Assembly: GCF_030269605.1 (NCBI RefSeq)
Contig: NZ_BSTQ01000016.1
Location: 124,001 to 188,000, forward strand
Reading direction: 5' to 3'
DNA length: 64,000 nucleotides
DNA from: Lentzea sp. NBRC 105346
GTDB lineage: Bacteria > Actinomycetota > Actinomycetes > Mycobacteriales > Pseudonocardiaceae
Position 1 is the first letter of the stretch. Each line of letters starts with the position of its first letter. Of this stretch, positions 34,132 through 43,985 are shown piece after piece. A program made the position numbers and the translations under genes. A model generated the notes under the pieces. That model did not search any database and was not told the DNA's origin. It saw only the letters and a program-made list of their open reading frames with translations.

Positions 34132-36258
34132 CTATCGTCCCCGTCGCTGGTTCCCCCGGCGCGCACCGGGTCCGTGGTGTCGCCCGTTCTGGTCGATGTT
34201 GTCCTGCTCGACCTGCCACTTCTCGTACGCGTCGACGATGTCACCGACCAGGCGGTGGCGCACGACGTCCTGGCTCGTGAGCACCGAGAAGTGCACGTCG
34301 TCGACCCCGTCGAGGATCTCCTTGACGATCTTCAGACCGCTGCGCTGCCCGCCGGGCAGGTCGATCTGCGTGATGTCGCCGGTGACCACGATCTTGGAGC
34401 CGAAGCCGAGGCGCGTGAGGAACATCTTCATCTGCTCGGGCGTCGTGTTCTGCGCCTCGTCGAGAATGATGAACGCGTCATTCAACGTGTTGTGTGTCAG
34501 CAGGTAGTCCTCGGTGACGTACAGCGAGTCCTCCGCCGCCACCTGGATGCACACCGCCTCGGCACGCCCCGCGGGTTCGATGCTGTCGATGAACCGCATG
34601 GGGCGGCCGCCGCCACCGGCCGCGTGGTACTTGTCCCGCTTGCGCGGGAGGCGGAACGGCTCGACGCCCTCGGGCAGCCGGATGTCGATGACGTACGCGT
34701 CGTGGCGGTAGCCGACCTCACGGCCCTTCGCGAGCCCAGGCTTGCGCCCCTCGGCGACTCGGCATCGCACGTAGGCAACGCCACCGAGCGACCGCACGAT
34801 CTCGATCACGCCGTCCCGCAGTCGCGGAGACGTGGTCGTGTACTGGATGCGGCACGTGCGGCCGAGCTGGGTGACCGGCCCACCGTCCGTGTCGAGGAGC
34901 CCCTGGAGCACACCGAGACGCACCTCGGCCGTGTTGTGCAGGTACTCGTCCGGAATGAACTTCGAATGCGACCGCGTGCCGAGCAGGCCGAGCCGGCGCA
35001 GGATCGCAGTAACCGGGTTCTCCAGCGTGATGACGTCTCCCGGCATCCTGAGCCGGTTGATCGTGTAATCGACCTCGCTCTTCCGCCGCACCCCGATGCC
35101 CGGCACGCGAACGTCCAGGGCGAGGGCGAGCTCGGGATCCATGGTGGCGAATGTCGGCGTCGTGCTGCCGGTCATGCAGCCATCACCGAGCAGCAGCCCC
35201 AGCGCGTACGGGTCCATCGGGACCTCACGCTCCGGGTGACAGACCGGCGCGCTGAGCAGCGGAAGCTCGTACCGCCGCGCGTGCGCCGCACGGAGGTTGC
35301 CGATCATCTCCTTGGTCTCGAGCACCCGCCACGGCTTGTTTCGGCGCCGGTCCGACGCCGTCCGCACCGTCCACAGGTGGTCACCGCAGGACAGCGTCGA
35401 GCTGCCGTCCTGCGCTGAGACGCGGTAGATGTCCTTCTCGCCCTGCGGGTACACGCCGAGCACCGGCGTCGGCTCACCGTTGGACCCGATGACCAGGTCA
35501 CCGACCCGCAACGAGCCGATCGGCCGGAAGCCGTCCGGCGTCAGAACCGGCGTGAAGATCGGCTGGGCGCGGCCACGCATGTAGGCCAGCGGCGCGACCT
35601 CGATCGTCCCCGCCTGCGTGAGCCGCGGAATCGACTCGGGGTCGACCATGTCGTGCAGCGCGTCGTACAGCGGCCGCAGGTACGGGTCGATCTTCTCGTA
35701 GAGCGTGCCCGGCAGGTAGCCGAGCCGCTCCCCCGCCTCCACGGCGGGCCGCGTGAGGATGATCCGGTTGACCTGCTTGGCCTGCAGCGCCTGCACGGCC
35801 TTGGCCATCGCGAGGTACGTCTTGCCGGTACCGGCCGGGCCGATGCCGAAGACGATGGTGTTCTTGTCGATCGCGTCGACGTAGTGCTTCTGGTTCAGCG
35901 TCTTCGGGCGGATCGTGCGGCCGCGCCGGGAGATGATGTCCAGGCTGAGCACCTCGGCCGGGGACTCCACGGCGTTCGAGGACAGCATCGCGACCGTGCG
36001 GCGCACGGTGTCCTGGCCGATCGGCTGGCCACGGCTGGCCAGCGTCACCAGCTCGGTGAAGACGCGTTCGGCGAACGCGACGTCCGCGGGGTCGCCGGAC
36101 AGGGTGATCTCGTTGCCGCGGACGTGGACGTCCGCGTCGAGCAGCTCCTCCGCGAGCCGGAGGTTCTCGTCACGCGACCCCAGCAGGGTGAGCACCGCAC
36201 CATCCGGCACGGAGAACCGGGACTGGCCTTCCTTGGTGTTCGTCGTCTCTTCGGCCAC
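34132..36258 (-). CDS. phoH: PhoH-family ATPase interrupted by an intein
   Basis: PhoH-like proteins are RecA-fold ATPases of uncertain role, often next to ybeY and linked to RNA metabolism. The exteins (residues 1-230 and 591-708, 348 residues joined) give a normal PhoH: an N-terminal KH-like part, Walker A GPAGTGKT at 140-147, and Walker B in [19 protein letters not shown]. Between GR230 and T591 lies an in-frame insertion of 360 residues with intein and LAGLIDADG endonuclease motifs. It splits PLAYMRGR from [13 protein letters not shown], one of the most conserved parts of the protein. GTG start at 36258. Confidence 0.96.
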   Translation of the reverse strand: MAEETTNTKEGQSRFSVPDGAVLTLLGSRDENLRLAEELLDADVHVRGNEITLSGDPADVAFAERVFTELVTLASRGQPIGQDTVRRTVAMLSSNAVESPAEVLSLDIISRRGRTIRPKTLNQKHYVDAIDKNTIVFGIGPAGTGKTYLAMAKAVQALQAKQVNRIILTRPAVEAGERLGYLPGTLYEKIDPYLRPLYDALHDMVDPESIPRLTQAGTIEVAPLAYMRGRAQPIFTPVLTPDGFRPIGSLRVGDLVIGSNGEPTPVLGVYPQGEKDIYRVSAQDGSSTLSCGDHLWTVRTASDRRRNKPWRVLETKEMIGNLRAAHARRYELPLLSAPVCHPEREVPMDPYALGLLLGDGCMTGSTTPTFATMDPELALALDVRVPGIGVRRKSEVDYTINRLRMPGDVITLENPVTAILRRLGLLGTRSHSKFIPDEYLHNTAEVRLGVLQGLLDTDGGPVTQLGRTCRIQYTTTSPRLRDGVIEIVRSLGGVAYVRCRVAEGRKPGLAKGREVGYRHDAYVIDIRLPEGVEPFRLPRKRDKYHAAGGGGRPMRFIDSIEPAGRAEAVCIQVAAEDSLYVTEDYLLTHNTLNDAFIILDEAQNTTPEQMKMFLTRLGFGSKIVVTGDITQIDLPGGQRSGLKIVKEILDGVDDVHFSVLTSQDVVRHRLVGDIVDAYEKWQVEQDNIDQNGRHHGPGARRGNQRRGR
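34489..35568 (-). mobile_element. Intein with LAGLIDADG homing endonuclease in phoH (class 3 type)
   Basis: The 360-residue element runs from A231 ([20 protein letters not shown]) to N590 (YLLTHN) with T591 as the +1 residue. The first residue is alanine, so the usual Cys/Ser-1 is missing. The class 3 set is present instead: tryptophan in block B (GDHLW, W296), cysteine in block F (AVCIQV, C570) and threonine before the terminal HN (T588). The endonuclease has two LAGLIDADG helices, [12 protein letters not shown] (351-362) and [13 protein letters not shown] (448-460). The splicing elements and both dodecapeptides look intact. Confidence 0.9.
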
Positions 36259-36370
36259 GTGGCCTCGGGCTCTCTTCCTGTGGGGATTCGCGTTGTTTCA
36301 GGTGCCATCGATGCTAGTCGGGCGGAAAATGGGTGGCTACCGGATTGCTCACGGTGTGTGCTCACCAGTT

Positions 36371-37138
36371 GTGGAGCTTCGTCAACTCACGGTCGCCGAC
36401 ATACCCGCCTGCATGAACGTCGCGGCGGACCGTAACTGGGCGCACTCGGCGCAGACGTGGCGCTTTCTGCTGGAGCTGGGCACCGGGTGGGGGATGTTCG
36501 ACGGCGACGAGCTCGCCGGCACGACGGTCGTCACCCCGTACGCGGGCATGTCGGCGATCAGCATGGTGCTCGTCCACTCGCGGTACGAGCGCCAGGGCAT
36601 CGGCGGCAAGCTCGTGTCGCACGCCCTGGACTCGGGCGTGTCGTGCTTGTACGCCACGAAGTTCGGAAAACCGCTGTACGAACGCCTCGGTTTTCACTCG
36701 GTCGGGCAGGCCACCAGGTACTCGGGCGTCTGGCGGGGTGGCGACCTGAACGTGGCGCGGCCCGCGAAGGAAACGGATCTGCCGGACATCATCGCGCTCG
36801 ACCAGGCCACTTTCGGCGCGGAACGCCCGGAGATGTGGGCGAAGCTGCTCGACTCCACCTGGATCAGCGACCGCGGCGTGATCGCGTCGACCCGCAACAA
36901 CGACACGCAGATGATCGGCCCGGTGATCGCGTCGTCCCCGATGCACGCACTGGCGTTGATCGCTCAGGTGGCGGACGGCGACGTGCGCGTTCACATCGAC
37001 AACAACTGGCTGGGCCACCACCTGGACGTGCGGGGCCTGACGCCGGGTGTCAGCTGCGACCTGATGGTGCGCAACGCCGACGAAGTGCCCGGCGACCGAT
37101 CCCGCTACTTCGCCCCGGTCTCCATGGCCCTGGGTTAG
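36371..37138 (+). CDS. GNAT-family N-acetyltransferase
   Basis: The protein (about 255 residues from GTG 36371) has an N-terminal GNAT domain: VVELRQLTVADIPACMNVAA, then motif A in ISMVLVHSRYERQGIGGKLVSHAL with the acetyl-CoA loop RQGIGG, then KPLYERLGF. A second GNAT-like half follows (ARPAKETDLPDIIALDQATFG), as in tandem GNAT proteins. The substrate is unknown. No ribosome binding site is obvious before GTG 36371 and the exact start is uncertain; an upstream in-frame ATG at 36329 is possible. The stop overlaps the convergent HIT gene by four bases. Confidence 0.8.
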   Translation: MELRQLTVADIPACMNVAADRNWAHSAQTWRFLLELGTGWGMFDGDELAGTTVVTPYAGMSAISMVLVHSRYERQGIGGKLVSHALDSGVSCLYATKFGKPLYERLGFHSVGQATRYSGVWRGGDLNVARPAKETDLPDIIALDQATFGAERPEMWAKLLDSTWISDRGVIASTRNNDTQMIGPVIASSPMHALALIAQVADGDVRVHIDNNWLGHHLDVRGLTPGVSCDLMVRNADEVPGDRSRYFAPVSMALG

Positions 37139-37473
37139 GCGAGCGGACCCATCCGCTTGCCGCCGAGCAGGTGCAGGTGCGCGTGGAAGACGGTCTGACC
37201 GGCGTCGGCACCGGTGTTGAACAGCAGCCGGTAGCCGGACTCCGCGATGCCCTCCTCCTGCGCGATCTTGGCCGCGACGACGAACAGGTCGGCCAGACCG
37301 GGCGGGTCGGCCGCGAGCTCGGCGGCGTTGGCCGAGTGGGTCTTGGGCACCAGTACGACGTGCGTGGGCGCCTGCGGCGCGATGTCGCGGAACGCGAGCG
37401 TCGTCTCGGTCTCGGCGACGACGGTCGCGGGAATCTCGCCGGACACGATGCGGCAGAACAGGCAGTCGCTCAT
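37135..37473 (-). CDS. HIT-family nucleotide-binding protein
   Basis: The 112-residue protein is a histidine-triad hydrolase of the HINT branch. CLFCRIVSGEIPATVV supplies the N-terminal strand and zinc-type cysteines; AHLHLLGG with QTVFHAHLHLLGG gives the HxHxHxx triad that attacks the nucleotidyl phosphate. Typical substrates are AMP-lysine or aminoacyl-adenylates. It lies 11 bases downstream of the TetR gene and is probably its co-transcript. Confidence 0.93.
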   Translation of the reverse strand: MSDCLFCRIVSGEIPATVVAETETTLAFRDIAPQAPTHVVLVPKTHSANAAELAADPPGLADLFVVAAKIAQEEGIAESGYRLLFNTGADAGQTVFHAHLHLLGGKRMGPLA

Positions 37474-37484
37474 AGCAGCGAAAT

Positions 37485-38084
37485 CTAGTCGGCTCGGGGG
37501 AACAGCCGGTCCAGGTGTTCCTCCACAATCGCGATCATGTCGTCGTGCGGCATGTCCTCGGCGCCCTGCTGGTGGTGCAGGTTGAGGCCGTCGATGAGCG
37601 CGACGGTGCGCCGGGCCTCCTTGGCGGGGTCGAGGCCGGGCTCCAGCTCACCGGCGTCGCGCGCTTGCCGGAAGACGGCCGCGAACCGGTCGTACAGCGC
37701 GTGCGTGCCGGTGCGTTCGAGCTCGTGCAGCCCCGGTTCGACGAGCGCGCGAGGTACGAACGAGATCAGCACGGCGGACTCGGTTTCGCGTTCTTCGTCG
37801 AGCGCCAGCAGTTCGTGGGCGATACGGCGGGTGATCTCCCGATGGGGCCGGGTGGTGTCAATCTGTTCGAGGCGTGTGAACAAGCGCCGGAAGGCCATCT
37901 GCATCGCGAACCCGAGCAGTGAGTCCTGGGTCGGGAAGTAGTGCCGCAGTGATCCGCTGGACCACCCGGACTCAGCGGCAACAGCCCGCACCGACGCATG
38001 GTCGATACCGTCGCGCCGCACTATGCGCCAAACCGCCTCCGCCAGCTCCCGCCGGCGAGCCTCGTGGTCAACCACTTTGGGCAC
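37485..38084 (-). CDS. TetR-family transcriptional regulator
   Basis: The 199-residue repressor has the TetR N-terminal domain: RRRELAEAVWRIVRRDGIDHASVRAVAAESGWSSGSLRHYFPTQDSLL split over its three helices, with WSSGSLRHYFP as recognition helix. The C-terminal ligand domain is of the TetR_C type common in actinomycetes. GTG 38084 follows the hydrolase stop by six bases, so hydrolase, regulator and HIT protein are one run. The likely targets are this run, but no operator was identified. Confidence 0.9.
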   Translation of the reverse strand: MPKVVDHEARRRELAEAVWRIVRRDGIDHASVRAVAAESGWSSGSLRHYFPTQDSLLGFAMQMAFRRLFTRLEQIDTTRPHREITRRIAHELLALDEERETESAVLISFVPRALVEPGLHELERTGTHALYDRFAAVFRQARDAGELEPGLDPAKEARRTVALIDGLNLHHQQGAEDMPHDDMIAIVEEHLDRLFPRAD

Positions 38085-38090
38085 CGACGA

Positions 38091-38762
38091 TTAATAGCAC
38101 GCCCCCACAAGCCGATCGACCGCCTGACGACACGTCCCCCAAGCCGCCGTCCCAACGTCGATCAACTCCATATGCCCAACACCTTCAAGCACATGCACCT
38201 CGGCGCCGGGAAACGAAGTGCTCTGCTCAACGGGCACATCCTCGTCGATCTGACCGTGTACGCAGATGACGGGTTTCCCGATCGGCACCAGCCGCGCAGG
38301 CGAAGCGGCCGCATACCGCTCAGGAACCTCGTCAGGCATCCCACCAAGCAACTCAGCAGCACGCTTGGTGATCTGCGGGTGCAGCTCGAAGTCAAGCACC
38401 CCAGCCTGCGCAACAGCGCCAATCACCTTGGCACTGTGCTTAGCCGCGTAAACCGCCAAATGCCCACCGGCCGAATGCCCAAGCGCCACAACGGGCCCAA
38501 GATCCACAGCATCGACAGCCGCAAGCACATCGTCCATAGTGGACGGCCATCCCCCGCCCCCCTCAACCCGCCGATACTCAATGTTCCAAACGGCATACCC
38601 GCGCCCAACAAGATCAACAGCAAGGGGCCGCCCAAGCTCAAGCCCATACCGCTGGTGCCAAAACCCGCCGTGAATGACCACAACGGCCCCACGAGGCTCC
38701 AACTCAGGAAGGGTCAACTCACCGAACTGCGAAGGATGATCGCCGTACGCAACACGCTGCAC
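38091..38762 (-). CDS. Alpha/beta hydrolase
   Basis: The 223-residue protein is a compact esterase/lipase-like hydrolase. The oxyanion HGGFWHQRYG, the nucleophile elbow GHSAGGHL, an acidic residue in VHGQIDEDVP and the histidine in GVGHMELID form the catalytic set. It is closest in outline to kynurenine formamidase-type hydrolases, but the substrate is not certain. Codon choice differs from the neighbours: many GTT, CTT, GGG and T-ending codons where adjacent genes use C-ending ones. That suggests recent acquisition or a different mutational history. Confidence 0.85.
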   Translation of the reverse strand: MQRVAYGDHPSQFGELTLPELEPRGAVVVIHGGFWHQRYGLELGRPLAVDLVGRGYAVWNIEYRRVEGGGGWPSTMDDVLAAVDAVDLGPVVALGHSAGGHLAVYAAKHSAKVIGAVAQAGVLDFELHPQITKRAAELLGGMPDEVPERYAAASPARLVPIGKPVICVHGQIDEDVPVEQSTSFPGAEVHVLEGVGHMELIDVGTAAWGTCRQAVDRLVGACY

Positions 38763-38789
38763 AAACGCAACCTACGCGACAGGAAGCGA

Positions 38790-39010
38790 AGCCGAAGGCG
38801 AGCCCAGGGGGCGAAGGCGAAGCCGAGCCCGAAGGGGGGTCCGGGGGCGAAGCCCGCCGGGCGGGGTTTGGGGGCTGCGCCCCCAAAAAACACCCTTTTC
38901 GGCCGGGCGGCGAGTGGCGATGGCGAAGCCGAGCCCGAGCAGCCCGGCCGAAACGAAAAGGGGCGCGTCGCGGGGGAGCCTGGGGGTCGCCCCGCCGCGA
39001 CGCGCCGACG
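38790..39010. repeat. Low-complexity, hairpin-rich intergenic region
   Basis: The 426-base gap 38763-39188 has no convincing gene. It is purine-rich with a 17-bp direct repeat (GGCGAAGCCGAGCCCGA at 38816-38832 and 38922-38938). Three stems are visible: 38867-38887 (TTTGGGGGC, three-base loop), 38897-38953 (12-bp arms TTTCGGCCGGGC, 33-base loop) and 38962-39006 (12-bp arms GGCGCGTCGCGG). It separates rsmE from the hydrolase gene on the same strand and probably terminates the hrcA operon. The rest of the gap (39010-39188) shows nothing. Confidence 0.6.
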
Positions 39011-39188
39011 CCGGACCGAGGGGGGAGGTGTCCGGCGAGTCTTTGGTCTGAAGAGTCGAATCGTCTACTCCGTTTCCGACTAGACCAATGCAACCCCTCA
39101 GGCCATCAGCGTAACTCGCTTACCCCGATGTTCGCTAGCCGCTTCTGAAAACCAATCCATCTGAAGTTCACATTCGGGGTGATGCAGG

Positions 39189-39920
39189 TCACCATCGCTT
39201 TGTCAAGGCACCGAGCGCGCCGAGCGCGACTACGCCTGCGGTGGAGGCGCGCAGAACGGTCGTCCCGAGTCGCACAGCCCGCCCACCTGCGGTTGTCAAG
39301 GCTGTCAACTCCTCGTCGGTGATTCCGCCCTCTGGGCCGACGACGAGAAGCAGGTCACCCGAAGCGGGCAGCTCGATGTCAGCCAGACGGGTGTTTGCAG
39401 ACTCATGCAACACGAGCGTGAGGGCGGACTGAGACACCAGCTGAGCCAGTCCTGCGGTGCCGACTGGTTCAGAAACCGTGGGCACTCGGGACCGCCGCGC
39501 TTGTTTCGCCGCTTCACGAACCGTGGAGCGCCAGCGGGCGAGGGCCTTGTCGCCGCGTGGGCCCGCCTCCCACTTGGCGATGCAGCGGGAGGCGCGCCAC
39601 GGGACGACGCCGTCGACGCCGGCTTCGGTGGCGAGCTCGACGGCGAGCTCGCCCCGGTCGCTCTTGATCAACGCCTGGGCCAGGACGACCCGAGGCGACG
39701 GCTCGGGCTCGGTCCAGCGCTCGACGACCGACAACTGCAAGGAGTCGCGATCGACGGCGACGATCGAGCACCGCACCAGCGAGCCGGTGCCGTCGGACAG
39801 CACCAGTGACTCTCCGGCGCGCAGCCGCCGCACGGTGGCGGCGTGCCGCCCCTCGGGCCCGTCCAGGACAAAGGTGTCCGAAGCGGGCAACGAGGGAACG
39901 AGGAAGACGGGCAGGGTCAC
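39189..39920 (-). CDS. rsmE: 16S rRNA (uracil-1498-N3)-methyltransferase RsmE
   Basis: RsmE methylates U1498 in the decoding region of 16S rRNA. The 243-residue SPOUT-fold protein has [25 protein letters not shown], then the SAM-binding knot [19 protein letters not shown] and [13 protein letters not shown]. Its GTG start overlaps the dnaJ stop as GTGA. The order hrcA-dnaJ-rsmE is conserved in actinobacteria. Confidence 0.95.
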   Translation of the reverse strand: MTLPVFLVPSLPASDTFVLDGPEGRHAATVRRLRAGESLVLSDGTGSLVRCSIVAVDRDSLQLSVVERWTEPEPSPRVVLAQALIKSDRGELAVELATEAGVDGVVPWRASRCIAKWEAGPRGDKALARWRSTVREAAKQARRSRVPTVSEPVGTAGLAQLVSQSALTLVLHESANTRLADIELPASGDLLLVVGPEGGITDEELTALTTAGGRAVRLGTTVLRASTAGVVALGALGALTKRW

Positions 39921-41080
39921 CGGTGCCCGCGCGAGGCCCGCAGGCGGGAGAACAGGCCTCCGCCGCCCTTGCCGTTGTGCGACAGCGACGGCTCGGTCTC
40001 GCCGCGCAGCTCGGCGAGCTCGCGCAGCAGGTCGACCTGCCTGCCGTCCAGGCGCGTGGGCACGACGACGTCGAGGTGCACGTGCAGGTCGCCACGGCCG
40101 TCGACGCGGCCGGTGGAGCGCAGCTTCGGCATGCCGAGGCCCTGCAGCACGATCTCGGTGTTCGGCTGGGTGCCGGGGTCGATCTCCAGCTCCTCCTCAC
40201 CGTCGAGCGTCTTCAACGGCAGGGTGGCGCCGAGTGCCGCCGTGGTCATCGGGATCTGGACCGAGCAGTGCAGGTCGTTGCCATCGCGCTCGAAGATCTC
40301 GTGCGGCTGCTCCACGACCTCGACGTAGAGGTCGCCGGCGGGGCCGCCGCCGGAGCCGACCTCGCCCTGGCCGGCGAGCCGGACGCGCATGCCCTCGGCG
40401 ACACCCGCGGGGATGTTCACCGAGATGGTGCGGCGGGACCGGACGCGGCCCTCGCCCGCGCACTGCTGGCACGGGTCGGGGATGACCTCGCCGAAGCCGT
40501 TGCACACCGGGCACGGGCGGGACGTGACGACCTGGCCGAGGAACGAGCGCTGCACGGACTGCACCTCGCCGCGGCCGCCGCAGGTGTCGCAGCGGACCGG
40601 CTTGGAGTTGTTCGCGCACCCGGCGCCGTGGCAGCGGTCGCACAGGACGGCCGTGTCGACCGTCAGCTCACGGGTCGTGCCCGCCGCGCACTCCTCGAGG
40701 CTCATGTCGAGGCGGATCAGCGCGTCCGAACCGGGCTGCACGCGGCTGCGCGGGCCACGGCCGCCGCCTCCGGTCGTCGCGCCGAAGAAGGCGTCCATGA
40801 TGTCGCCGAGGCCGAAGCCGGCGAACGGGTCCTGCGCGCGGGCGCCCCCCGACGAGTCGAGCGGGTCGCCGCCCAGGTCGACTACCTGACGCTTCTTGGG
40901 GTCCGACAACACCTCGTAGGCGGCCGTCACCTCCTTGAAGCGGGCCTCCTCGTTGGGATTGACGTCCGGGTGCAGCTGCCTCGCGAGTTTGCGATAGGCG
41001 CGCTTGATCTCATCCTGTGTGGCGTTCTTCGCCACCCCGAGGATGCCGTAGTAATCCCTGGCCACCGTGTTCGCTTTCAT
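39917..41080 (-). CDS. dnaJ: Chaperone DnaJ (DnaJ2 type)
   Basis: The 387-residue co-chaperone stimulates DnaK. The J domain carries the HPD motif ([19 protein letters not shown]). A short GF-rich stretch precedes four zinc repeats: [24 protein letters not shown] and CQQCAGEG. The C-terminal client domain follows, ending in a basic tail. The gene follows hrcA by 18 bases, the arrangement of the second actinobacterial dnaJ rather than the dnaK operon copy. ATG 41080 is used; an in-frame GTG at 41065 would start at [10 protein letters not shown]. Confidence 0.95.
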   Translation of the reverse strand: MKANTVARDYYGILGVAKNATQDEIKRAYRKLARQLHPDVNPNEEARFKEVTAAYEVLSDPKKRQVVDLGGDPLDSSGGARAQDPFAGFGLGDIMDAFFGATTGGGGRGPRSRVQPGSDALIRLDMSLEECAAGTTRELTVDTAVLCDRCHGAGCANNSKPVRCDTCGGRGEVQSVQRSFLGQVVTSRPCPVCNGFGEVIPDPCQQCAGEGRVRSRRTISVNIPAGVAEGMRVRLAGQGEVGSGGGPAGDLYVEVVEQPHEIFERDGNDLHCSVQIPMTTAALGATLPLKTLDGEEELEIDPGTQPNTEIVLQGLGMPKLRSTGRVDGRGDLHVHLDVVVPTRLDGRQVDLLRELAELRGETEPSLSHNGKGGGGLFSRLRASRGHR

Positions 41081-41098
41081 CTCAGTCCACGCAGAAGG

Positions 41099-42121
41099 TC
41101 ATCGAGCGGTCAGAATCTCGCCTACGTAGTTGGCAACCGCGCGAACGGCCGCCATGGTTCCCGGATAGTCCATGCGGGTCGGTCCGACGACACCGAGCCC
41201 CCCGAGCAGATTGTCCCGGCTGCCGTACCCGATCGACACCACGGACGTGCTGCGCATCTCAGCCGCCTCGTTCTCCTCGCCGATCCGCACGAGGATCGTG
41301 CTCGGGTCACGCGAGGCCGCGAGCAGCTTCAGCACCACAACCTGCTCTTCCAACGCTTCCAGCACCTGACGCAACGAGCCGGGGAAGTCCGCGACGTTGC
41401 GGGTCAGGTTGGCGGTGCCGCCGAGCACCAGCCGTTCCTCCGGGTGTTCGACCAGAGTCTCTATGAGGACGGTCACGATCCGCAGCGTGACGTCACGCAG
41501 CTCGTGCGACACCTCTTCGGGCAGCTCGGCGACCTTCGCGGAGGCCTCCGGAAGCCGCTTTCCCGCCATCGCGGCGTTCAGCATCCCGCGCAGGTTGCGG
41601 ACGTTCTCCTCGGTGATGATGTCGCCGAGCTCCACGATCCGCTGGTCCACGCGCCCGGTGTCGGTGATCAGCACCAGCATCAGGCGGGACGGCGAGATCG
41701 GCAGCACCTCGAGGTGCCGCACGGTGGACCGGCTCAGCGTCGGCACCTGGATGACGGCGACCTGCCTGGTCAGCTGCGCCAGCAGGCGGACGCTGCGGCG
41801 CATCACGTCGTCCAGGTCGAGCGCGCCCTCGAGGAAGCTCTTGATGGCCCGCTTCTCCGCGGCGGACAGCGGCTTGACCTCGCTGAGCTTGTCCACGAAG
41901 AGGCGGTAGCCCTTGTCGGTCGGGATCCGGCCGGCGCTGGTGTGCGGCTGGGCGATGAAACCCTCTTCCTCCAGCGCGGCCATGTCGTTGCGGACCGTCG
42001 CGCTCGACACACCCAGGTTGTGCCGCTCGACCAGCGCCTTCGACCCGACCGGTTCCTGGTTGGACACGTAGTCGGCGACGATCGCGCGCAGCACCTCGAA
42101 CCGTCGCTCTTCGGCATTCAT
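41099..42121 (-). CDS. hrcA: Heat-shock repressor HrcA
   Basis: HrcA represses chaperone genes and is released on heat shock. The 340-residue protein has the N-terminal winged helix ([37 protein letters not shown]) and the GAF-like C-terminal domain ending [35 protein letters not shown] box lies before the ATG. No CIRCE element (TTAGCACTC-N9-GAGTGCTAA) is present upstream, so this operon may not be autoregulated in the classical way. Confidence 0.95.
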   Translation of the reverse strand: MNAEERRFEVLRAIVADYVSNQEPVGSKALVERHNLGVSSATVRNDMAALEEEGFIAQPHTSAGRIPTDKGYRLFVDKLSEVKPLSAAEKRAIKSFLEGALDLDDVMRRSVRLLAQLTRQVAVIQVPTLSRSTVRHLEVLPISPSRLMLVLITDTGRVDQRIVELGDIITEENVRNLRGMLNAAMAGKRLPEASAKVAELPEEVSHELRDVTLRIVTVLIETLVEHPEERLVLGGTANLTRNVADFPGSLRQVLEALEEQVVVLKLLAASRDPSTILVRIGEENEAAEMRSTSVVSIGYGSRDNLLGGLGVVGPTRMDYPGTMAAVRAVANYVGEILTAR

Positions 42122-42148
42122 CGCTTCACCTCCGTGTCCTCACCACGA

Positions 42149-42168
42149 GTTTACGGTCAGATGTAAAC
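42149..42168. promoter_or_regulatory. Inverted repeat in the hrcA divergent promoter region
   Basis: GTTTAC (42149-42154) and GTAAAC (42163-42168) flank an eight-base spacer, about 28-47 bases upstream of hrcA and 93 bases before the divergent secreted-protein gene. It is a candidate operator or promoter part; the binding protein is unknown. Confidence 0.35.
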
Positions 42169-42260
42169 GCGTCAGAACTTCCCCACCGTCTTGACCAGCA
42201 CCCGTGCCGGTCGTTTCGCTGGGCACGCCGTCGCCCCGGTTGAGTGTGAGGGGTAGGCGC

Positions 42261-43985
42261 ATGCGCAGATTCCTGGGGCTGCTGCTGGGTGTGGCACTGT
42301 TGGCGCCTCCTGGGGTCGCTGAGGCCGGTCACCAGGGCATACGCGGCTGGACGATCCTGTCCGACAGTGACGCCGGCGCGGACCAGGTGATCTCGGCGGC
42401 GGGGCGGTATCGGGTCAACCACCTGCAGCTGTCGCACGAGGTCGTGATGGACCTGGCCGACGTGCGGGAGCCGAAGAAACAGGCGCAGGTGAATCGCCTC
42501 ACGGACCTCGCGCACGCGTCCGGGGTCAAGGAGGTCGCCGCCTGGGACCACGCCCTGTACTCGCTGAACTACTACCCCGCGGAGTACCGCACGGGCCCGA
42601 ACGGCACGATCGACCTGGACAACCCGGCGTTCTGGGAGTGGTTCCGCGCCGACTACCGGCAGATGCTGAACCTGGTGCCGGAGATCGACTCGATCGTCCT
42701 GACGTTCATCGAGACCGGCGCCCGCGTGGAGAACCAGTACTCGACGAAGCTCAAGACCGCGTCCGAGAAGCTGGCCTATCTCGTCGACCAGATCGCCTCG
42801 GTGCTCGACGAACGCGGCATCCTGCTGTACCTGCGGACGTTCGGCTACTACCCCGCCGAGATGCAGCGCACGATCGACGCGATCAACCTCGTGAAGAGCC
42901 AGAAGGTGCGCGTGATGGCGAAGGCCCAGCCGCACGACTTCTTCCTCACGCACCCGATCGACTCGACGGTCAAGGACATCAAGCGGCCCGTGCTGATCGA
43001 GTACGACACCACCGGTGAGTACAACGGCCAGGGCAAGATCGCCAACGCGCTGGTCGCCGAGCATGCCGACCGGTTGCGCTACTACCGGAAGCTGCCGAAC
43101 GTCATCGGTTACGTCGGCCGCACCGACCGGTACGACGAGTCGCGCATCGTCGGCACTCCCACCGAGATCAACCTCTACGCGTTGAAGCGCGCCTCGGAGG
43201 GCGCGTCGAACAAGCAGATCTACCTGGAGTTCGCCGCTCGCAAGTACGGGCTGCTCGCCGCGCCGTTCGTGGCGCGCGCGCTGGAGCGGTCGCCGGAGAT
43301 CATCACGTCGACGCTGTACACGCTGGGCAGCAACTCGGCCAACCACTCGCGGCTGGACTACGACCCGTACTGCTCCAGCTACCACCGCAGCGTCTCCGGC
43401 AAGTGGATCGACCCGCCCGTGACGTTCGTGCGGCACGACGTGAACAAGCGGTTCCACTACTGGATCGACGTGGCGAACCACCTGGCGCCGCCGCACTGCA
43501 AGACCGACGGCATCCTGCGGCGCGAGGCCGGCTACGTGCTGGACAACGGCTGGGTGACGCCCGGAAACCTGATGACCCGGCCGTTCCTCGACGACCTGAA
43601 CGTCGAGAAGAACTACGGCGTGCGGCTCGCCGAGGCGTCGTTGCGCGATATCGAAACAGTGCGGAAATTCCTGCGTCCCAACGACTATGAGCAACTGAAG
43701 TCGTATTTCGAACGCACCGTGCTGACTGCCAAGCTGCACCGGTCCGTCGCCAAGGCCTACTTCGGCTATCGCATCTACGTCCAGCAGCCGGATATCGAAC
43801 TGGCTCGGATGATCTGGGAGGGACTCGACGAAGCGAAGACCGTCGCGGAACAAGTGCGGGCGTACCCGGCACCGCCGACCGGGGAATGGAACTGGGTGAT
43901 CGACGCCGCCCAGGCCGACCTCTACTACAAGCGGATCTCAGAGGGTTGGGACCGCTACTCGAACATCAAGGTGCCTCGACCGTGA
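42261..43985 (+). CDS. Secreted protein, first of a tandem pair; possible GH67-like TIM barrel
   Basis: The 574-residue protein has a signal peptide (MRRFLGLLLGVALLAPPGVA) and no membrane anchor. It shows an alternating strand/helix pattern: RGWTILSDSDAG, YRVNHLQLSHEVV, EVAAWDHALYSL, IDSIVLTFIETGAR, GILLYLRTFGYYP, VRVMAKAQPHDFFLTHP (about 219-232) and EYDTTGEYNGQG (247-258). The last blocks resemble the barrel strands of GH67 alpha-glucuronidases. Glycosidase activity is a hypothesis only. ATG 42261 has GAGGGGTAGG upstream. Its stop overlaps the start of a close paralogue as GTGA. Confidence 0.72.
   Translation: MRRFLGLLLGVALLAPPGVAEAGHQGIRGWTILSDSDAGADQVISAAGRYRVNHLQLSHEVVMDLADVREPKKQAQVNRLTDLAHASGVKEVAAWDHALYSLNYYPAEYRTGPNGTIDLDNPAFWEWFRADYRQMLNLVPEIDSIVLTFIETGARVENQYSTKLKTASEKLAYLVDQIASVLDERGILLYLRTFGYYPAEMQRTIDAINLVKSQKVRVMAKAQPHDFFLTHPIDSTVKDIKRPVLIEYDTTGEYNGQGKIANALVAEHADRLRYYRKLPNVIGYVGRTDRYDESRIVGTPTEINLYALKRASEGASNKQIYLEFAARKYGLLAAPFVARALERSPEIITSTLYTLGSNSANHSRLDYDPYCSSYHRSVSGKWIDPPVTFVRHDVNKRFHYWIDVANHLAPPHCKTDGILRREAGYVLDNGWVTPGNLMTRPFLDDLNVEKNYGVRLAEASLRDIETVRKFLRPNDYEQLKSYFERTVLTAKLHRSVAKAYFGYRIYVQQPDIELARMIWEGLDEAKTVAEQVRAYPAPPTGEWNWVIDAAQADLYYKRISEGWDRYSNIKVPRP

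Noticed and set aside
37998-39083. A 361-codon plus-strand frame across the hydrolase gene and the hairpin-rich gap
   Set aside because: It is antisense to a well-formed hydrolase, and its end reads low-complexity repeat. No ribosome binding site or family pattern.
39010-39188. tRNA gene in the gap before rsmE
   Set aside because: A few bases resemble a T-arm (AGTCGAATC) but no cloverleaf could be drawn.
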